Part shown: positions 23,698 through 31,731 of the stretch, in pieces | Layout: the number at the start of each line of letters is the position of its first letter | Numbering within the stretch: the stretch's first letter is position 1 | From: Streptococcus caballi DSM 19004 | Lineage (GTDB): Bacteria; Bacillota; Bacilli; Lactobacillales; Streptococcaceae | Assembly: GCF_000379985.1 (NCBI RefSeq) | Contig: NZ_KB904074.1 | Span: 1 to 64,000 of the forward strand | Direction of reading: 5' to 3' | Length of the DNA stretch: 64,000 nucleotides | Program-made: the position numbers and the translations under genes | Notes under the pieces: model-generated | What the model was told of the DNA's origin: nothing | What the model saw: only the letters and a program-made list of their open reading frames with translations | Database searches by the model: none

Positions 23698-24407
23698 TGA
23701 CTATGTTAAAAATTGATAATCTCTCCATCAGCTATGGCGCAATTGAAGCTGTCAAGGACGTTTCTTTTGAGGTTAGAGAAGGTGAAGTTGTTTCTCTTAT
23801 CGGTGCCAATGGAGCCGGTAAAACATCAATTCTTCGTACTATTTCTGGATTAGTTCGCCCAAAATCTGGGAAAATTGAGTTTCTAGGTCAAGAAATCCAA
23901 AAATCACCTGCCCGTAAAATTGTAGCAAGTGGTCTGTCACAGGTTCCAGAAGGACGTCACGTTTTCTCTGGCTTGACAGTTTTGGAAAATCTGGAAATGG
24001 GAGCTTTCCTAAATAATAATCGTGAAGAAAATCAAAAAAATTTGAAAATGGTTTTTGACCGTTTTCCACGTCTTGAGGAACGTAAAAATCAAGATGCGGC
24101 AACCTTATCAGGTGGGGAACAACAAATGCTTGCCATGGGACGAGCTCTCATGAGTAAACCAAAGCTATTGTTGCTAGATGAACCTTCAATGGGGCTTGCT
24201 CCGATTTTCATTCAAGAAATTTTTGATATTATTCAAGATATTCAAAAACAAGGGACGACCGTTCTCTTGATTGAGCAAAATGCCAACAAGGCGCTGTCTA
24301 TCGCTGACCGTGGTTACGTCCTTGAAACTGGGAAAGTCGTTCTGACTGGTACTGGTCAAGAATTGTTAGCTTCTGATGAGGTTCGTAAGGCATATCTTGG
24401 TGGTTAA
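23697..24407 (+). CDS. livF: Branched-chain amino acid ABC transporter ATP-binding protein
   Basis: 236 residues, the second ATPase of the Liv system. Walker A GANGAGKTS near residue 36, signature LSGGEQQMLAMGRAL near residue 137, Walker B LLLLDEPSMGLAP near residue 158 and IEQNANKALSIADRGYVLETG near residue 191. GGAGGTGAAGCC at the livG end is the ribosome site. Last gene of the operon, with a strong terminator 6 bases after the stop. Confidence 0.93.
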   Translation: MTMLKIDNLSISYGAIEAVKDVSFEVREGEVVSLIGANGAGKTSILRTISGLVRPKSGKIEFLGQEIQKSPARKIVASGLSQVPEGRHVFSGLTVLENLEMGAFLNNNREENQKNLKMVFDRFPRLEERKNQDAATLSGGEQQMLAMGRALMSKPKLLLLDEPSMGLAPIFIQEIFDIIQDIQKQGTTVLLIEQNANKALSIADRGYVLETGKVVLTGTGQELLASDEVRKAYLGG

Positions 24408-24412
24408 GATAT

Positions 24413-24442
24413 AAAGAGTTGAGTTTTTTCTCAACTCTTTTC
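24413..24442 (+). terminator. liv operon terminator
   Basis: AAAGAGTTGAG (24413-24423) pairs perfectly with CTCAACTCTTT (24430-24440), followed by T. Confidence 0.9.
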
Positions 24443-24449
24443 ATAATAT

Positions 24450-24478
24450 TTGAAAATGCTTTCAAAAAAGGGTATAAT
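24450..24478 (+). promoter_or_regulatory. Promoter of the CBS-ACT gene
   Basis: TTGAAA (24450-24455), 17-bp spacer, exact TATAAT (24473-24478). Confidence 0.75.
24451..24464. promoter_or_regulatory. cre-like site (CcpA)
   Basis: TGAAAATGCTTTCA matches the catabolite-responsive element TGWAANCGNTNWCA except for T in place of the central C. It overlaps the -35 and spacer, a repressing position. Confidence 0.5.
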
Positions 24479-24510
24479 ACAAACAGAAAATAGAGTTGAG
24501 GAGATTTATT

Positions 24511-25164
24511 ATGCCAGTAAAAGATTTTATGACCCAAAAAGTCGTCTACGTCTCACCTGATACAACCGTTGCTCATGCAACTGATAAGATGCGTGAACAG
24601 GGGCTGCGTCGTCTTCCGGTGATTGAAAATGATAGATTGGTCGGCCTTGTGACTGAAGGTACCATGGCTGAAGCTAGCCCATCTAAGGCGACTAGCTTGT
24701 CTATTTACGAAATGAACTATCTGCTTAACAAGACTAAAATTCGAGATATCATGATTAGGGAAGTTGTGACCGTTTCTCAATATGCTAGTTTGGAAGATGC
24801 TATTTACCTTATGATGAAGCATAGTGTGGGAGTTTTGCCAGTAGTGGACAACGACCAAGTTTATGGTATTATTACTGACAAAGACGTTTACAAAGCCTTC
24901 CTAGAAATTTCTGGTTATGGTCAGGATGGTATTCGTTTGGTTGTTTCAGCGGATGATAGTGTTGGTGTGCTGGCTAAGTTAGCGGAGACTATTTCTAGTG
25001 TCAATCTTAATATCGAACGTATAGTGGTTGCCAATCGTCAGAAAAGGGCTGTCATTGAACTACAATTACAAGGTTCAGTCGATTTAGCAGCTTTGAAAGA
25101 AAAATTACTAGAGCAAGGCATTGATGTCGAATCGCTTGAAAAAACAGAAGCTAAATTAATCTGA
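24511..25164 (+). CDS. CBS-pair and ACT domain protein (AcuB-like)
   Basis: 217 residues. Two CBS motifs (about residues 7-60 and 78-130; MPVKDFMTQKVVYVSPDTTV opens the first) form a Bateman module that senses adenine nucleotides. A C-terminal ACT-like domain (about residues 140-210) suggests amino-acid sensing. Related AcuB proteins have been linked to acetoin and acetyl-CoA use in Bacillus, but the streptococcal role is unknown. GAGGAG precedes ATG 24511; a start five codons earlier would overlap this ribosome site. It is monocistronic between two terminators and perhaps CcpA-controlled. Confidence 0.8.
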   Translation: MPVKDFMTQKVVYVSPDTTVAHATDKMREQGLRRLPVIENDRLVGLVTEGTMAEASPSKATSLSIYEMNYLLNKTKIRDIMIREVVTVSQYASLEDAIYLMMKHSVGVLPVVDNDQVYGIITDKDVYKAFLEISGYGQDGIRLVVSADDSVGVLAKLAETISSVNLNIERIVVANRQKRAVIELQLQGSVDLAALKEKLLEQGIDVESLEKTEAKLI

Positions 25165-25175
25165 TAATAAAAGGA

Positions 25176-25209
25176 GGCACTGCCAGCTAAACTTGGCAGT
25201 GTCTTTTTT
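25176..25209 (+). terminator. Terminator after the CBS-ACT gene
   Basis: CACTGCCA (25178-25185) pairs with TGGCAGTG (25194-25201), then TCTTTTTT. Confidence 0.85.
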
Positions 25210-25256
25210 GCCTGATTTTTGGTAAAATAAAGGTATTAATATATTAAGGAAGTCTC

Positions 25257-25901
25257 ATGAAAAAAGGAATGATTATCTCGTTTGAAGGACCAGATGGTGC
25301 TGGTAAAACAACGGTTTTGGAGCGTTTGGTGCCTCTTCTTCAGTCGCGTTTAAAAAAAGACGTTGTAACCACTAGGGAACCTGGTGGTGTTGAAATCGCA
25401 GAGCATATTAGGGACGTCATTTTGGATGTTAATCATACTAACATGGACAGTAAGACAGAGCTTTTGCTTTATATCGCGGCTCGCCGTCAGCACTTGATTG
25501 AGAAGGTTCTTCCTGCAATTGAAGCTGGAAAGATTGTCTTAATTGACCGCTTTATTGATAGTTCTGTAGCTTATCAAGGCGCAGGAAGAGGGCTAGATAA
25601 AAATGAGATTTCTTGGCTAAATCACTATGCAATTGAAAGTTATGAACCTGATTTGACCTTGTATTTTGACGTGGATTCAGAGGTTGGTTTAGCTCGTATT
25701 GAGCAGAATAAGGGGCGTGAAGTTAATCGCTTGGATTTAGAAGAACTGGATATGCATCAGCGTGTTAGACAAGGATACTTGGACATCGCTGCGCAAAATA
25801 AGGAGCGTATCGTGACGATTGATGCTTCACAACCTCTGGACGATGTTGTGGAAGATGCTTTACAAACCATCTTGGCAAAAATAGAGAAGGATGAACAATA
25901 G
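25257..25901 (+). CDS. tmk: Thymidylate kinase
   Basis: 214 residues. Phosphorylates dTMP to dTDP. P-loop GPDGAGKTT near residue 11, substrate motif [11 protein letters not shown] near residue 38, [17 protein letters not shown] near residue 95 and the LID segment GREVNRLD near residue 147. AAGGA lies 7 bases before the ATG. First gene of the tmk-holB-ricT-yabA-rsmI run, an order conserved in Firmicutes, with all junctions tight or overlapping. Confidence 0.95.
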   Translation: MKKGMIISFEGPDGAGKTTVLERLVPLLQSRLKKDVVTTREPGGVEIAEHIRDVILDVNHTNMDSKTELLLYIAARRQHLIEKVLPAIEAGKIVLIDRFIDSSVAYQGAGRGLDKNEISWLNHYAIESYEPDLTLYFDVDSEVGLARIEQNKGREVNRLDLEELDMHQRVRQGYLDIAAQNKERIVTIDASQPLDDVVEDALQTILAKIEKDEQ

Positions 25902-25903
25902 AA

Positions 25904-26779
25904 ATGGATTTGGAGCGTTTACAGCCCAAACTTTTTAATGAATTTAAAGCTATTTTGCAATCAGATAGGATGAATCATGCCTATCTTTTTTCGGGAGACT
26001 TTGCCAGCTTTGAAATGTCTCTTTATCTGGCCCAAAGTCGTTTCTGCGATAATTTACAGGATAAATTGCCCTGCGGTCATTGTCGTTCTTGCCATCTCAT
26101 CGAAAAACGAGAATTTACAGATTTGAAAATTGTTGAACCGACTGGACAAATCATTAAGACAGATACCATCAAAAGCTTGATGCGTGAATTTTCTAGTTCA
26201 GGATTTGAAGGTTCAGCACAGGTTTTTATTATCAGAGATTGTGAAAAAATGCATCCCAATGCAGCTAACAGTCTCCTCAAATTTATTGAGGAGCCGCAAA
26301 GTTCTTCCTACATGATTTTGTTGACGAGCGATGAAAGTAAGGTTTTGCCGACCATCAAAAGCCGGACCCAGATTTTCCATTTTCCTAAAAATAAAGAGCT
26401 GTTAATGGAGCAGGCTCAGCAGGCTGGACTGCTCAAAAGTCAGGCAGAAACCATGGCTGAACTGGCTAGCAGTCCGCAGAATTTGCAAGAACTTTTGCAA
26501 AATAAGAAAAATCTTGATTTGCTACAAGTTTGCCAGCGTTTTACAGGGATATTATTAAAAAAGTCAGAAGACGTTTATTTAGAAGTGGGGCGTCTAGTTC
26601 AGGTTGTTCCTGAGAAGGCGGATCAAGATTTGGTTTTTAAAATCTTAACCATACTCTTAGCCAAGGATAAGGAAGTTAGACAGGCAAGAACTTATTTGCA
26701 GGCGCTTTATCAAGCTCGCCTCATGTGGCAAAGTAATGTGAGTTTCCAAAATGCGATAGAATATATGGTGATTTCATGA
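25904..26779 (+). CDS. holB: DNA polymerase III subunit delta'
   Basis: 291 residues, clamp-loader delta' subunit (AAA+ fold). Like other delta' subunits it has no functional Walker A: the position reads HAYLFSGDFASFE. The zinc-binding module is intact as CDNLQDKLPCGHCRSCH (residues 46-62). The SRC-like motif is altered to IKSRTQIFHF near residue 152. Start and spacing (2 bases after tmk) and a 4-base overlap with ricT show operon translation. It is shorter than E. coli HolB but typical for streptococci. Confidence 0.92.
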   Translation: MDLERLQPKLFNEFKAILQSDRMNHAYLFSGDFASFEMSLYLAQSRFCDNLQDKLPCGHCRSCHLIEKREFTDLKIVEPTGQIIKTDTIKSLMREFSSSGFEGSAQVFIIRDCEKMHPNAANSLLKFIEEPQSSSYMILLTSDESKVLPTIKSRTQIFHFPKNKELLMEQAQQAGLLKSQAETMAELASSPQNLQELLQNKKNLDLLQVCQRFTGILLKKSEDVYLEVGRLVQVVPEKADQDLVFKILTILLAKDKEVRQARTYLQALYQARLMWQSNVSFQNAIEYMVIS

Positions 26780-27576
26780 CAAACCTAATTGGAATAAAAT
26801 ACGAAGAAGAGGGGAATGTTGTTCTGGTTACAACAGAGCAGCCCTATCAAAAAAATGACTTAGTCGTTATTAATAATAAAAAAGGCAGCCGACTGGCGCA
26901 AGTCGTTGCGGAAAAAATAGAAATAGACGAGGCACATTTGCCAACAGGACTAGATAGTGTCAAACGATTGGCAACAAGCATGGACTGCAAGGCCTATGAG
27001 GCTAATCTTGTGGAAGCTAGAGAGTCTGCACCTCAGGTGGAACGCTTGATTGCAGCAAACGGCTTAAAAATGAAATTGGTTAATATCGTTTTTCCTTTGG
27101 ATAGAAGTTTTGTTCTCATCACTTTTTCAGCTGAAGAACGTGTTGATTTTCGTCAATTGTTGCGTGACTTGGCTAGCTACTTTCGAACACGAATTGAATT
27201 ACATCAGATTAACAGTCGCGAAGAAGCTAAGATCTACGGAGGATTGGGACTTTGCGGACGTCCGCTTTGCTGCTCAACTTTTCTAGGCGAATTTCCTCCT
27301 GTTTCTATCAAAATGGTTAAAAATCAAGGCCTGTCTTTGAATTCTGGGAAAACCAGCGGCCTTTGTGGGCGCCTTCTCTGTTGCCTTAGTTTTGAAGATC
27401 ATTTTTACCAAGAATCTAAGGAAAAATTTCCTGATGTGGGGGCTCAGGTGCAGACCAAAGATGGTCAAGGTGTTGTCAGAAGTATTGACGTCTTTTCTGA
27501 AACTCTTAAAATTCAGCTTGAAGATAAAACAACCCCTTTAGTTTACGCCTTGGAGGAGGTTCTTATAAATGGATAA
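26776..27576 (+). CDS. ricT: PSP1-domain protein RicT/YaaT
   Basis: 266 residues. The PSP1 domain spans about residues 60-145. Two cysteine clusters, [11 protein letters not shown] (near residue 159) and [11 protein letters not shown] (near residue 196), are the conserved residues that in Bacillus help hold Fe-S clusters in the RicAFT complex. It probably acts with YlbF (19051) on RNase Y-dependent RNA maturation; a RicA/YmcA gene is not in this window. The ATG overlaps the holB stop (ATGA) and the end overlaps yabA by 8 bases. Confidence 0.88.
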   Translation: MTNLIGIKYEEEGNVVLVTTEQPYQKNDLVVINNKKGSRLAQVVAEKIEIDEAHLPTGLDSVKRLATSMDCKAYEANLVEARESAPQVERLIAANGLKMKLVNIVFPLDRSFVLITFSAEERVDFRQLLRDLASYFRTRIELHQINSREEAKIYGGLGLCGRPLCCSTFLGEFPPVSIKMVKNQGLSLNSGKTSGLCGRLLCCLSFEDHFYQESKEKFPDVGAQVQTKDGQGVVRSIDVFSETLKIQLEDKTTPLVYALEEVLING

Positions 27577-27889
27577 AAAAGATCTTTTTGATGCTTTTGA
27601 CGGTTTTTCCCAAAATCTAATGGTGACCTTGGCTGATATTGAAGCCATGAAAAAGCAGGTTCAAAATCTGGTCAATGAAAATACAGCTCTGCGATTGGAA
27701 AACAGCAAGCTGCGCGTGCGGCTAGGTCAACTGGGAGAAGAACAAACCATCAAACCGTCTAAGCAAGGGAAAAAATACATTGAAGGTATCTACCGTGACG
27801 GTTTCCATATCTGCAATGATTACTACGGTCAACGCCGTGAGAATGACGAAGAGTGCATGTTTTGTATGGAAGTTTTAGATAGAGAGTAG
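27569..27889 (+). CDS. yabA: Replication initiation control protein YabA
   Basis: 106 residues. An N-terminal coiled coil (about residues 5-55, leucine-spaced) tetramerises, and a C-terminal zinc module has HICNDYYG...CMFC ligands near residues 84-101. YabA bridges DnaA and the DnaN clamp and restrains re-initiation. GGAGG inside the ricT end is the ribosome site. It overlaps ricT by 8 bases and lies 4 bases before rsmI. Confidence 0.93.
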   Translation: MDKKDLFDAFDGFSQNLMVTLADIEAMKKQVQNLVNENTALRLENSKLRVRLGQLGEEQTIKPSKQGKKYIEGIYRDGFHICNDYYGQRRENDEECMFCMEVLDRE

Positions 27890-27893
27890 GGGC

Positions 27894-28766
27894 ATGCAAG
27901 TACAAAAAAGTTTTAAAGGATCAACCAGCTTTGGTAGCTTGTATCTGGTGCCGACCCCGATTGGTAACCTGCAAGATATGACTTTCCGCTCTGTCCAAAC
28001 ACTCAAGAATGTTGATTTCATTTGTGCTGAGGATACCCGCAACACTGGCCTTCTCCTCAAGCATTTTGAGATTGATACCAAGCAAATTTCCTTTCACGAG
28101 CACAATGCTTATGAGAAAATTCCTAGTTTGATTGACCTTCTTAAGGATGGGAAATCGTTGGCGCAGGTTTCCGATGCGGGAATGCCCTCCATTTCTGACC
28201 CAGGACACGATTTGGTCAAGGCGGCTATCGCAGAAGATATTCCTGTTATTGCTTTGCCAGGTGCTTCCGCTGGCATCACAGCTTTGATAGCATCAGGTAT
28301 TGCGCCGCAGCCCCATATTTTCTACGGATTTTTACCGCGTAAAGCAGGGCAACAAAAAGACTTCTTTGATAGCAAGAAGGCCTATACTGAAACACAAATT
28401 TTCTACGAATCTCCATATCGTGTGGCTGATACGCTTGAGAATATGTTATCTATTTATGGTGATCGTCAGGTTGTGCTTGTCCGCGAATTGACTAAACTTT
28501 ACGAAGAATACCAGCGCGGAAGGATTTCAGAAATCTTAGATTACCTTGCAGAAGTACCTCTTAAAGGTGAATGTTTACTCATCGTCGCTGGAAATGACGG
28601 AAGTATTACGGAAGAAAATCTGACATCTGATGTTGATGTTAAGCAAGTTGTTCAGAAATTAATTGATCAAGGCATGAAACCCAATCATGCTATAAAAAAA
28701 GTCGCTAAAAACCTAAGTTTATCAAGACAAGATGTCTATAATGACTATCATGGAATCAACAGTTAA
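27894..28766 (+). CDS. rsmI: 16S rRNA (cytidine1402-2'-O)-methyltransferase
   Basis: 290 residues. Methylates the 2'-OH of C1402 in 16S rRNA at the decoding centre. SAM-binding TP-methylase fold: LYLVPTPIGNLQDMTFR near residue 15, CAEDTRNTG near residue 46, VSDAGMPSISDPG near residue 94 and ALPGASAGITAL near residue 122. Last gene of the tmk operon. The stop codon lies at the base of a perfect terminator hairpin. Confidence 0.95.
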   Translation: MQVQKSFKGSTSFGSLYLVPTPIGNLQDMTFRSVQTLKNVDFICAEDTRNTGLLLKHFEIDTKQISFHEHNAYEKIPSLIDLLKDGKSLAQVSDAGMPSISDPGHDLVKAAIAEDIPVIALPGASAGITALIASGIAPQPHIFYGFLPRKAGQQKDFFDSKKAYTETQIFYESPYRVADTLENMLSIYGDRQVVLVRELTKLYEEYQRGRISEILDYLAEVPLKGECLLIVAGNDGSITEENLTSDVDVKQVVQKLIDQGMKPNHAIKKVAKNLSLSRQDVYNDYHGINS

Positions 28767-28782
28767 TCTGTTGATTTTTTCT
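28754..28782 (+). terminator. tmk-rsmI operon terminator
   Basis: AATCAACAG (28754-28762) pairs with CTGTTGATT (28768-28776), 5-base loop, T6 tail. The stem includes the rsmI stop codon. Confidence 0.9.
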
Positions 28783-28815
28783 TTTTTGGCTGACAATCCA
28801 TGTTAGGGAAGTTAG

Positions 28816-28830
28816 AAAATTCAGAAAAAT
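28816..28830. promoter_or_regulatory. CodY-like box upstream of amt
   Basis: AAAATTCAGAAAAAT matches 12 of 15 CodY consensus positions, 14 bases upstream of the -35. Confidence 0.4.
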
Positions 28831-28843
28831 GCGATAAAATCTA

Positions 28844-28872
28844 TTTACTTTTCTTTGAAATGGTGTTATATT
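28844..28872 (+). promoter_or_regulatory. amt-glnB promoter
   Basis: TTTACT (28844-28849), 17-bp spacer, extended -10 TGT-TATATT (28864-28872). Confidence 0.65.
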
Positions 28873-28902
28873 AAGTGACATAGTTTTAAAGGAGGTCACT
28901 TT

Positions 28903-30138
28903 ATGGATACAGGAAGTATTGCTTTTATGTTAATTTGTTCAGCCTTGGTCTTTTTTATGACACCTGGGCTAGCATTCTTCTACGGAGGACTTGGCAGACG
29001 TAAAAATGTGATTAACAACATGATGATGTGTGTGGCACCAATTGCCATTGCGACGGTTATGTGGGTTGTTTTTGGTTATTCTCTATCGTTCTCTGGTAGT
29101 GGGAAATGGATTGGTAATCTGTCACATCTTTTCCTCAATGGTGTCAGTGAAACGGCAAGTACACGTGGCTTGTCTATTCCAGATGCCTTGTTCGCGACTT
29201 TTCAAATGATGTTCCCAATCATTACGGTGGCCATTCTGACAGGGGCTGCAGCAGGTCGTATGCGTTTTGTTCCACTGTTGATTTTTATTCCTATCTGGTT
29301 GTTGCTAGTTTATTTCCCATTTGCTCATATGGTCTGGGATGAAGGGCTTTTGGCTAAGTGGGGAACTATTGATTTTGCTGGTGGTGATGTGGTTCATATC
29401 ACCTCAGGGGTATCGGGATTGGTTCTCGCTCTGTTATTGGGCAAACGTCGTGACTATGACCGCTTAGAATACCGTCCCCACAATGTGCCTTTTGTTTTGC
29501 TGGGGGCTGGTATCCTTTGGTTCGGTTGGTTTGGCTTCAATGCTGGTTCAAGCCTGGGAGCTAATAGCTTGGCGGTTCATGCTTTTCTGACAACTCACTT
29601 GTCAGCAGCTGCAGCCATGTTGTCATGGCTCTTGCTTGAAAAATATCAAACAGGTAAGTTCTCCTTGGTTGGTGCTTCTACGGGTCTGGTGGCTGGTTTG
29701 GTTGCTATCACACCTGGAGCTGGTTATGTGACACTTTGGAGTTCGTTGATTATCGGTCTTTTGGTCAGTCCTGTTTGTTACTATGCCATTGCTGTACTTA
29801 AACGTCGCTTTGGTTATGATGATGCTTTGGATGCCTTTGGATGTCATGGTATCGGCGGTATCTTTGGTGGTCTGGTGACAGGTATTTTCACTAGCCCTAG
29901 CTTAGCGCTTGATAAGGGGAACATTGGTTTGATTTATGGCAATCCTCATCTTTTCTTGGTGACCCTTGCAGCTATTATTTTCACCATTGTTTGGTCAGCG
30001 CTAGCTACATTTATTATCATTAAGGTCATTAGCCACTTCACAGAAATCCGTGTAACTGACCATGAGGAAGCTATCGGCCTTGATGATAGTGAGCATGAAG
30101 AAACAGCCTACCCAACCTTTATGGGACTTGATTCATAG
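28903..30138 (+). CDS. amtB: Ammonium transporter (Amt family)
   Basis: 411 residues with 11 predicted hydrophobic helices. Conducts ammonium into the cell. Signatures are TPGLAFFYGGLGRRKNVINN near residue 20, the twin pore histidines in the GGDVVHITSGVSGLV region (near residue 168) and in FGCHGIGGIFGG (near residue 312), and the Trp/Phe gate region WFGWFGFNAGS near residue 207. The tail SEHEETAYPTFMGLDS is cytoplasmic, where PII can bind. AAAGGAGGT gives a near-perfect ribosome site. Co-transcribed with glnB 12 bases later. Confidence 0.93.
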   Translation: MDTGSIAFMLICSALVFFMTPGLAFFYGGLGRRKNVINNMMMCVAPIAIATVMWVVFGYSLSFSGSGKWIGNLSHLFLNGVSETASTRGLSIPDALFATFQMMFPIITVAILTGAAAGRMRFVPLLIFIPIWLLLVYFPFAHMVWDEGLLAKWGTIDFAGGDVVHITSGVSGLVLALLLGKRRDYDRLEYRPHNVPFVLLGAGILWFGWFGFNAGSSLGANSLAVHAFLTTHLSAAAAMLSWLLLEKYQTGKFSLVGASTGLVAGLVAITPGAGYVTLWSSLIIGLLVSPVCYYAIAVLKRRFGYDDALDAFGCHGIGGIFGGLVTGIFTSPSLALDKGNIGLIYGNPHLFLVTLAAIIFTIVWSALATFIIIKVISHFTEIRVTDHEEAIGLDDSEHEETAYPTFMGLDS

Positions 30139-30150
30139 AAAGGAAATCGC

Positions 30151-30492
30151 ATGAAAAAACTTGAAGCTATTATTCGTCCAGAAAAGCTGGAAGATCTCAA
30201 AGATGCCCTGTCCAAGGCAGGATTTGCTAAGGGCATGACCGTCAGTCAAGTTCTGGGTTATGGAAATCAAAAAGGTTTTGCGGAATATGTACGCGGTCAA
30301 AAAATCGTACCTACTTTGCTGGCTAAGGTCAAGGTCGAAATGATTGTCCATGATATGGACACTGAAGAAATTGCTGATTTAATATGTAAAACCGTGCGAA
30401 CAGGGGAAGTTGGAGATGGCAAAATCTTCATTTTCCCTGTTGAAGAAGTCATCCGCATCCGCACTGGCGAACGAGATGGCGATGCTATTTAA
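30151..30492 (+). CDS. glnK: Nitrogen regulatory PII protein (GlnB/GlnK)
   Basis: 113 residues. PII trimers sense 2-oxoglutarate and ATP/ADP and plug the Amt channel. The ferredoxin-like core and C-terminal signature ([20 protein letters not shown]) are intact. The T-loop reads [20 protein letters not shown]: the position of the uridylylated Tyr51 in enteric PII (RGAEYM) is Ile here, and Tyr46 is Val, so covalent uridylylation there is not possible. Linkage to amt favours GlnK-type function. A strong AAAGGAAATCGC ribosome site lies after the amt stop. Confidence 0.92.
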   Translation: MKKLEAIIRPEKLEDLKDALSKAGFAKGMTVSQVLGYGNQKGFAEYVRGQKIVPTLLAKVKVEMIVHDMDTEEIADLICKTVRTGEVGDGKIFIFPVEEVIRIRTGERDGDAI

Positions 30493-30515
30493 TGATTATT
30501 GCTATATTAACGATA

Positions 30516-30557
30516 AAAGAGTCTTCATTATTAAAAGTGAAGGCTCCTTTAATTTTT
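30516..30557 (+). terminator. amt-glnK terminator
   Basis: GAGTCTTCA (30519-30527) pairs with TGAAGGCTC (30538-30546) with one wobble, followed by a T-rich tail. Confidence 0.7.
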
Positions 30558-30669
30558 GTAGCTAGACCAAAGGAGATAGCTAGTTGTAGAAGATATTTCT
30601 CTTAAGTCAGAAAATTATGGTAAAATGACCCGTTTGTGACGGATTTTGATTGTTTCAGTGGAAAGTGAG

Positions 30670-30835
30670 CCTGCCTACTAGTATTTTGCTTTACTTCTGA
30701 AAAAGGAAGACAAGTACTGCTATTTTGACATATTTTAGAGTAGAGTAAGGCGTTTATTGCGTTTTTCGCTTCACTCCAGACAGGAGTATCTTGTTTACCA
30801 CGATATTTTTTCTCCAAATTAGAGATGAGTATTGT
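30670..30835. repeat. Degenerate ~41-bp periodic array with hairpin cores (locus A)
   Basis: GTTTATTGCG at 30752 recurs as GTTTACCACG at 30793, exactly 41 bases later. The unit between holds ACTCC-AGACA-GGAGT (30773-30787). Degenerate units are visible on both sides (TATTTTGCTTTACTTC near 30682, TATTTTGACATATTTT near 30721, ATATTTTTTCTCC near 30803). The same unit is found near 37.9 kb. No credible gene lies in 30558-30918. Confidence 0.5.
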
Positions 30836-30918
30836 TGAATCTGAAATTATGACTAAATTAGCGCGGGAGGTCTATTAACCTTTCTTCCTTCATCCTGATC
30901 TTAATCAGGCAAAAAATG

Positions 30919-30969
30919 AAAAAAGCAGGCGTGTTTGAGCCTAAAATTGGCTGTGCAGTCTGCTTTTTT
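30919..30969. terminator. cutC terminator, bidirectional
   Basis: AAAAAAGCAG and CTGCTTTTTT form the outer stem with AGCC/GGCT inside. It directly follows the minus-strand cutC stop and also faces glnK. Confidence 0.7.
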
Positions 30970-30973
30970 AATA

Positions 30974-31606
30974 TTAAATGATTTTGGTGCCGTGAACGGC
31001 TTTAACTCCTGTCTCTCGACACAATTTTTGAAGATTTTGAGCTGTTACGCCACCGCCTAACATGATTTCAATACGATTACCAGCATAGGCTAGTAAGTCT
31101 TTGATGTGATCAATGTTTTTGAAGATGTCATCCTTGTCAGCCGATCCATGCAACAGTATTCTGACAAAACCTAGCTCAACCAATTGGTCTATTGCATCCT
31201 TTTGCTTATCTTGGGGAATCAGATCAAAGGCCATGTGGAAAACAAGGGGTAGTCTTTGAGTAGCTGGGAGAAGTTGCTCAATAGCTTCGCTGTCAATCTC
31301 ATTTTCTTTAGTCAGTAGCCCCAGAACAAGGGCATCGCTTTCTAGCTCAACAGCACGTAAGATATCCTCTTCCATGGCGCGTAGCTCTAAGTCATTGTAT
31401 ACAAAATCGCCTCCGCGCGGTCTAATCATAACGGCCAGACTAATATTTTTTTCGTGCAGATAGCCGGCAGCTTCCTTGATAACACCATAAGAGGGAGTAG
31501 TGCCACCCACTGCTAAATTATCGCAGAGCTCCACACGTTGGACCTTGTCGCTGGATAATTGAGGCAGCTGACTTAAATTTTCAGCGCAAAATTCTTTTGA
31601 AATCAT
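30974..31606 (-). CDS. cutC: CutC family protein (copper homeostasis family)
   Basis: 210 residues, TIM-barrel fold. Family hallmarks are KEFCAENLSQLPQL at the N-terminus, VELCDNLAVGGTTPSYGVI near residue 28, VMIRPRGGDFVYN near residue 63 and IEMLGGGVTAQNL near residue 179. The name comes from E. coli copper-tolerance genetics; enzymatic activity is uncertain. The start at 31606 was chosen because GGAGTATAAA precedes it on the minus strand; an ATG eight codons upstream lacks a ribosome site. It is divergent from serC. Confidence 0.88.
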   Translation of the reverse strand: MISKEFCAENLSQLPQLSSDKVQRVELCDNLAVGGTTPSYGVIKEAAGYLHEKNISLAVMIRPRGGDFVYNDLELRAMEEDILRAVELESDALVLGLLTKENEIDSEAIEQLLPATQRLPLVFHMAFDLIPQDKQKDAIDQLVELGFVRILLHGSADKDDIFKNIDHIKDLLAYAGNRIEIMLGGGVTAQNLQKLCRETGVKAVHGTKII

Positions 31607-31635
31607 TTTATACTCCTTATTGTTCGTCATTTACC

Positions 31636-31644
31636 ATTATAACA
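31636..31644 (-). promoter_or_regulatory. cutC promoter (-10)
   Basis: Minus-strand extended -10 TGT-TATAAT; no clear -35. Confidence 0.5.
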
Positions 31645-31675
31645 TGGATTTTTTAAGGAAGTTACTGTAAAAATC

Positions 31676-31705
31676 TTTACAAAATTCAGAAAATTGTGTT
31701 ATAAT
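31676..31705 (+). promoter_or_regulatory. serC promoter with CodY-like box
   Basis: TTTACA (31676-31681), 18-bp spacer, extended -10 TGT-TATAAT (31697-31705). AAAATTCAGAAAATT at 31681-31695 fits the CodY consensus at 13 of 15 positions and fills the spacer, the same arrangement as in livJ. Confidence 0.65.
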
Positions 31706-31731
31706 CTGAGTTATTATACGGAGGTATTTTT

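Noticed and set aside
30602-30817. Minus-strand 71-residue frame
   Set aside because: It runs through the 41-bp repeat array and has no ribosome site or family resemblance; the repeat explains the open frame.
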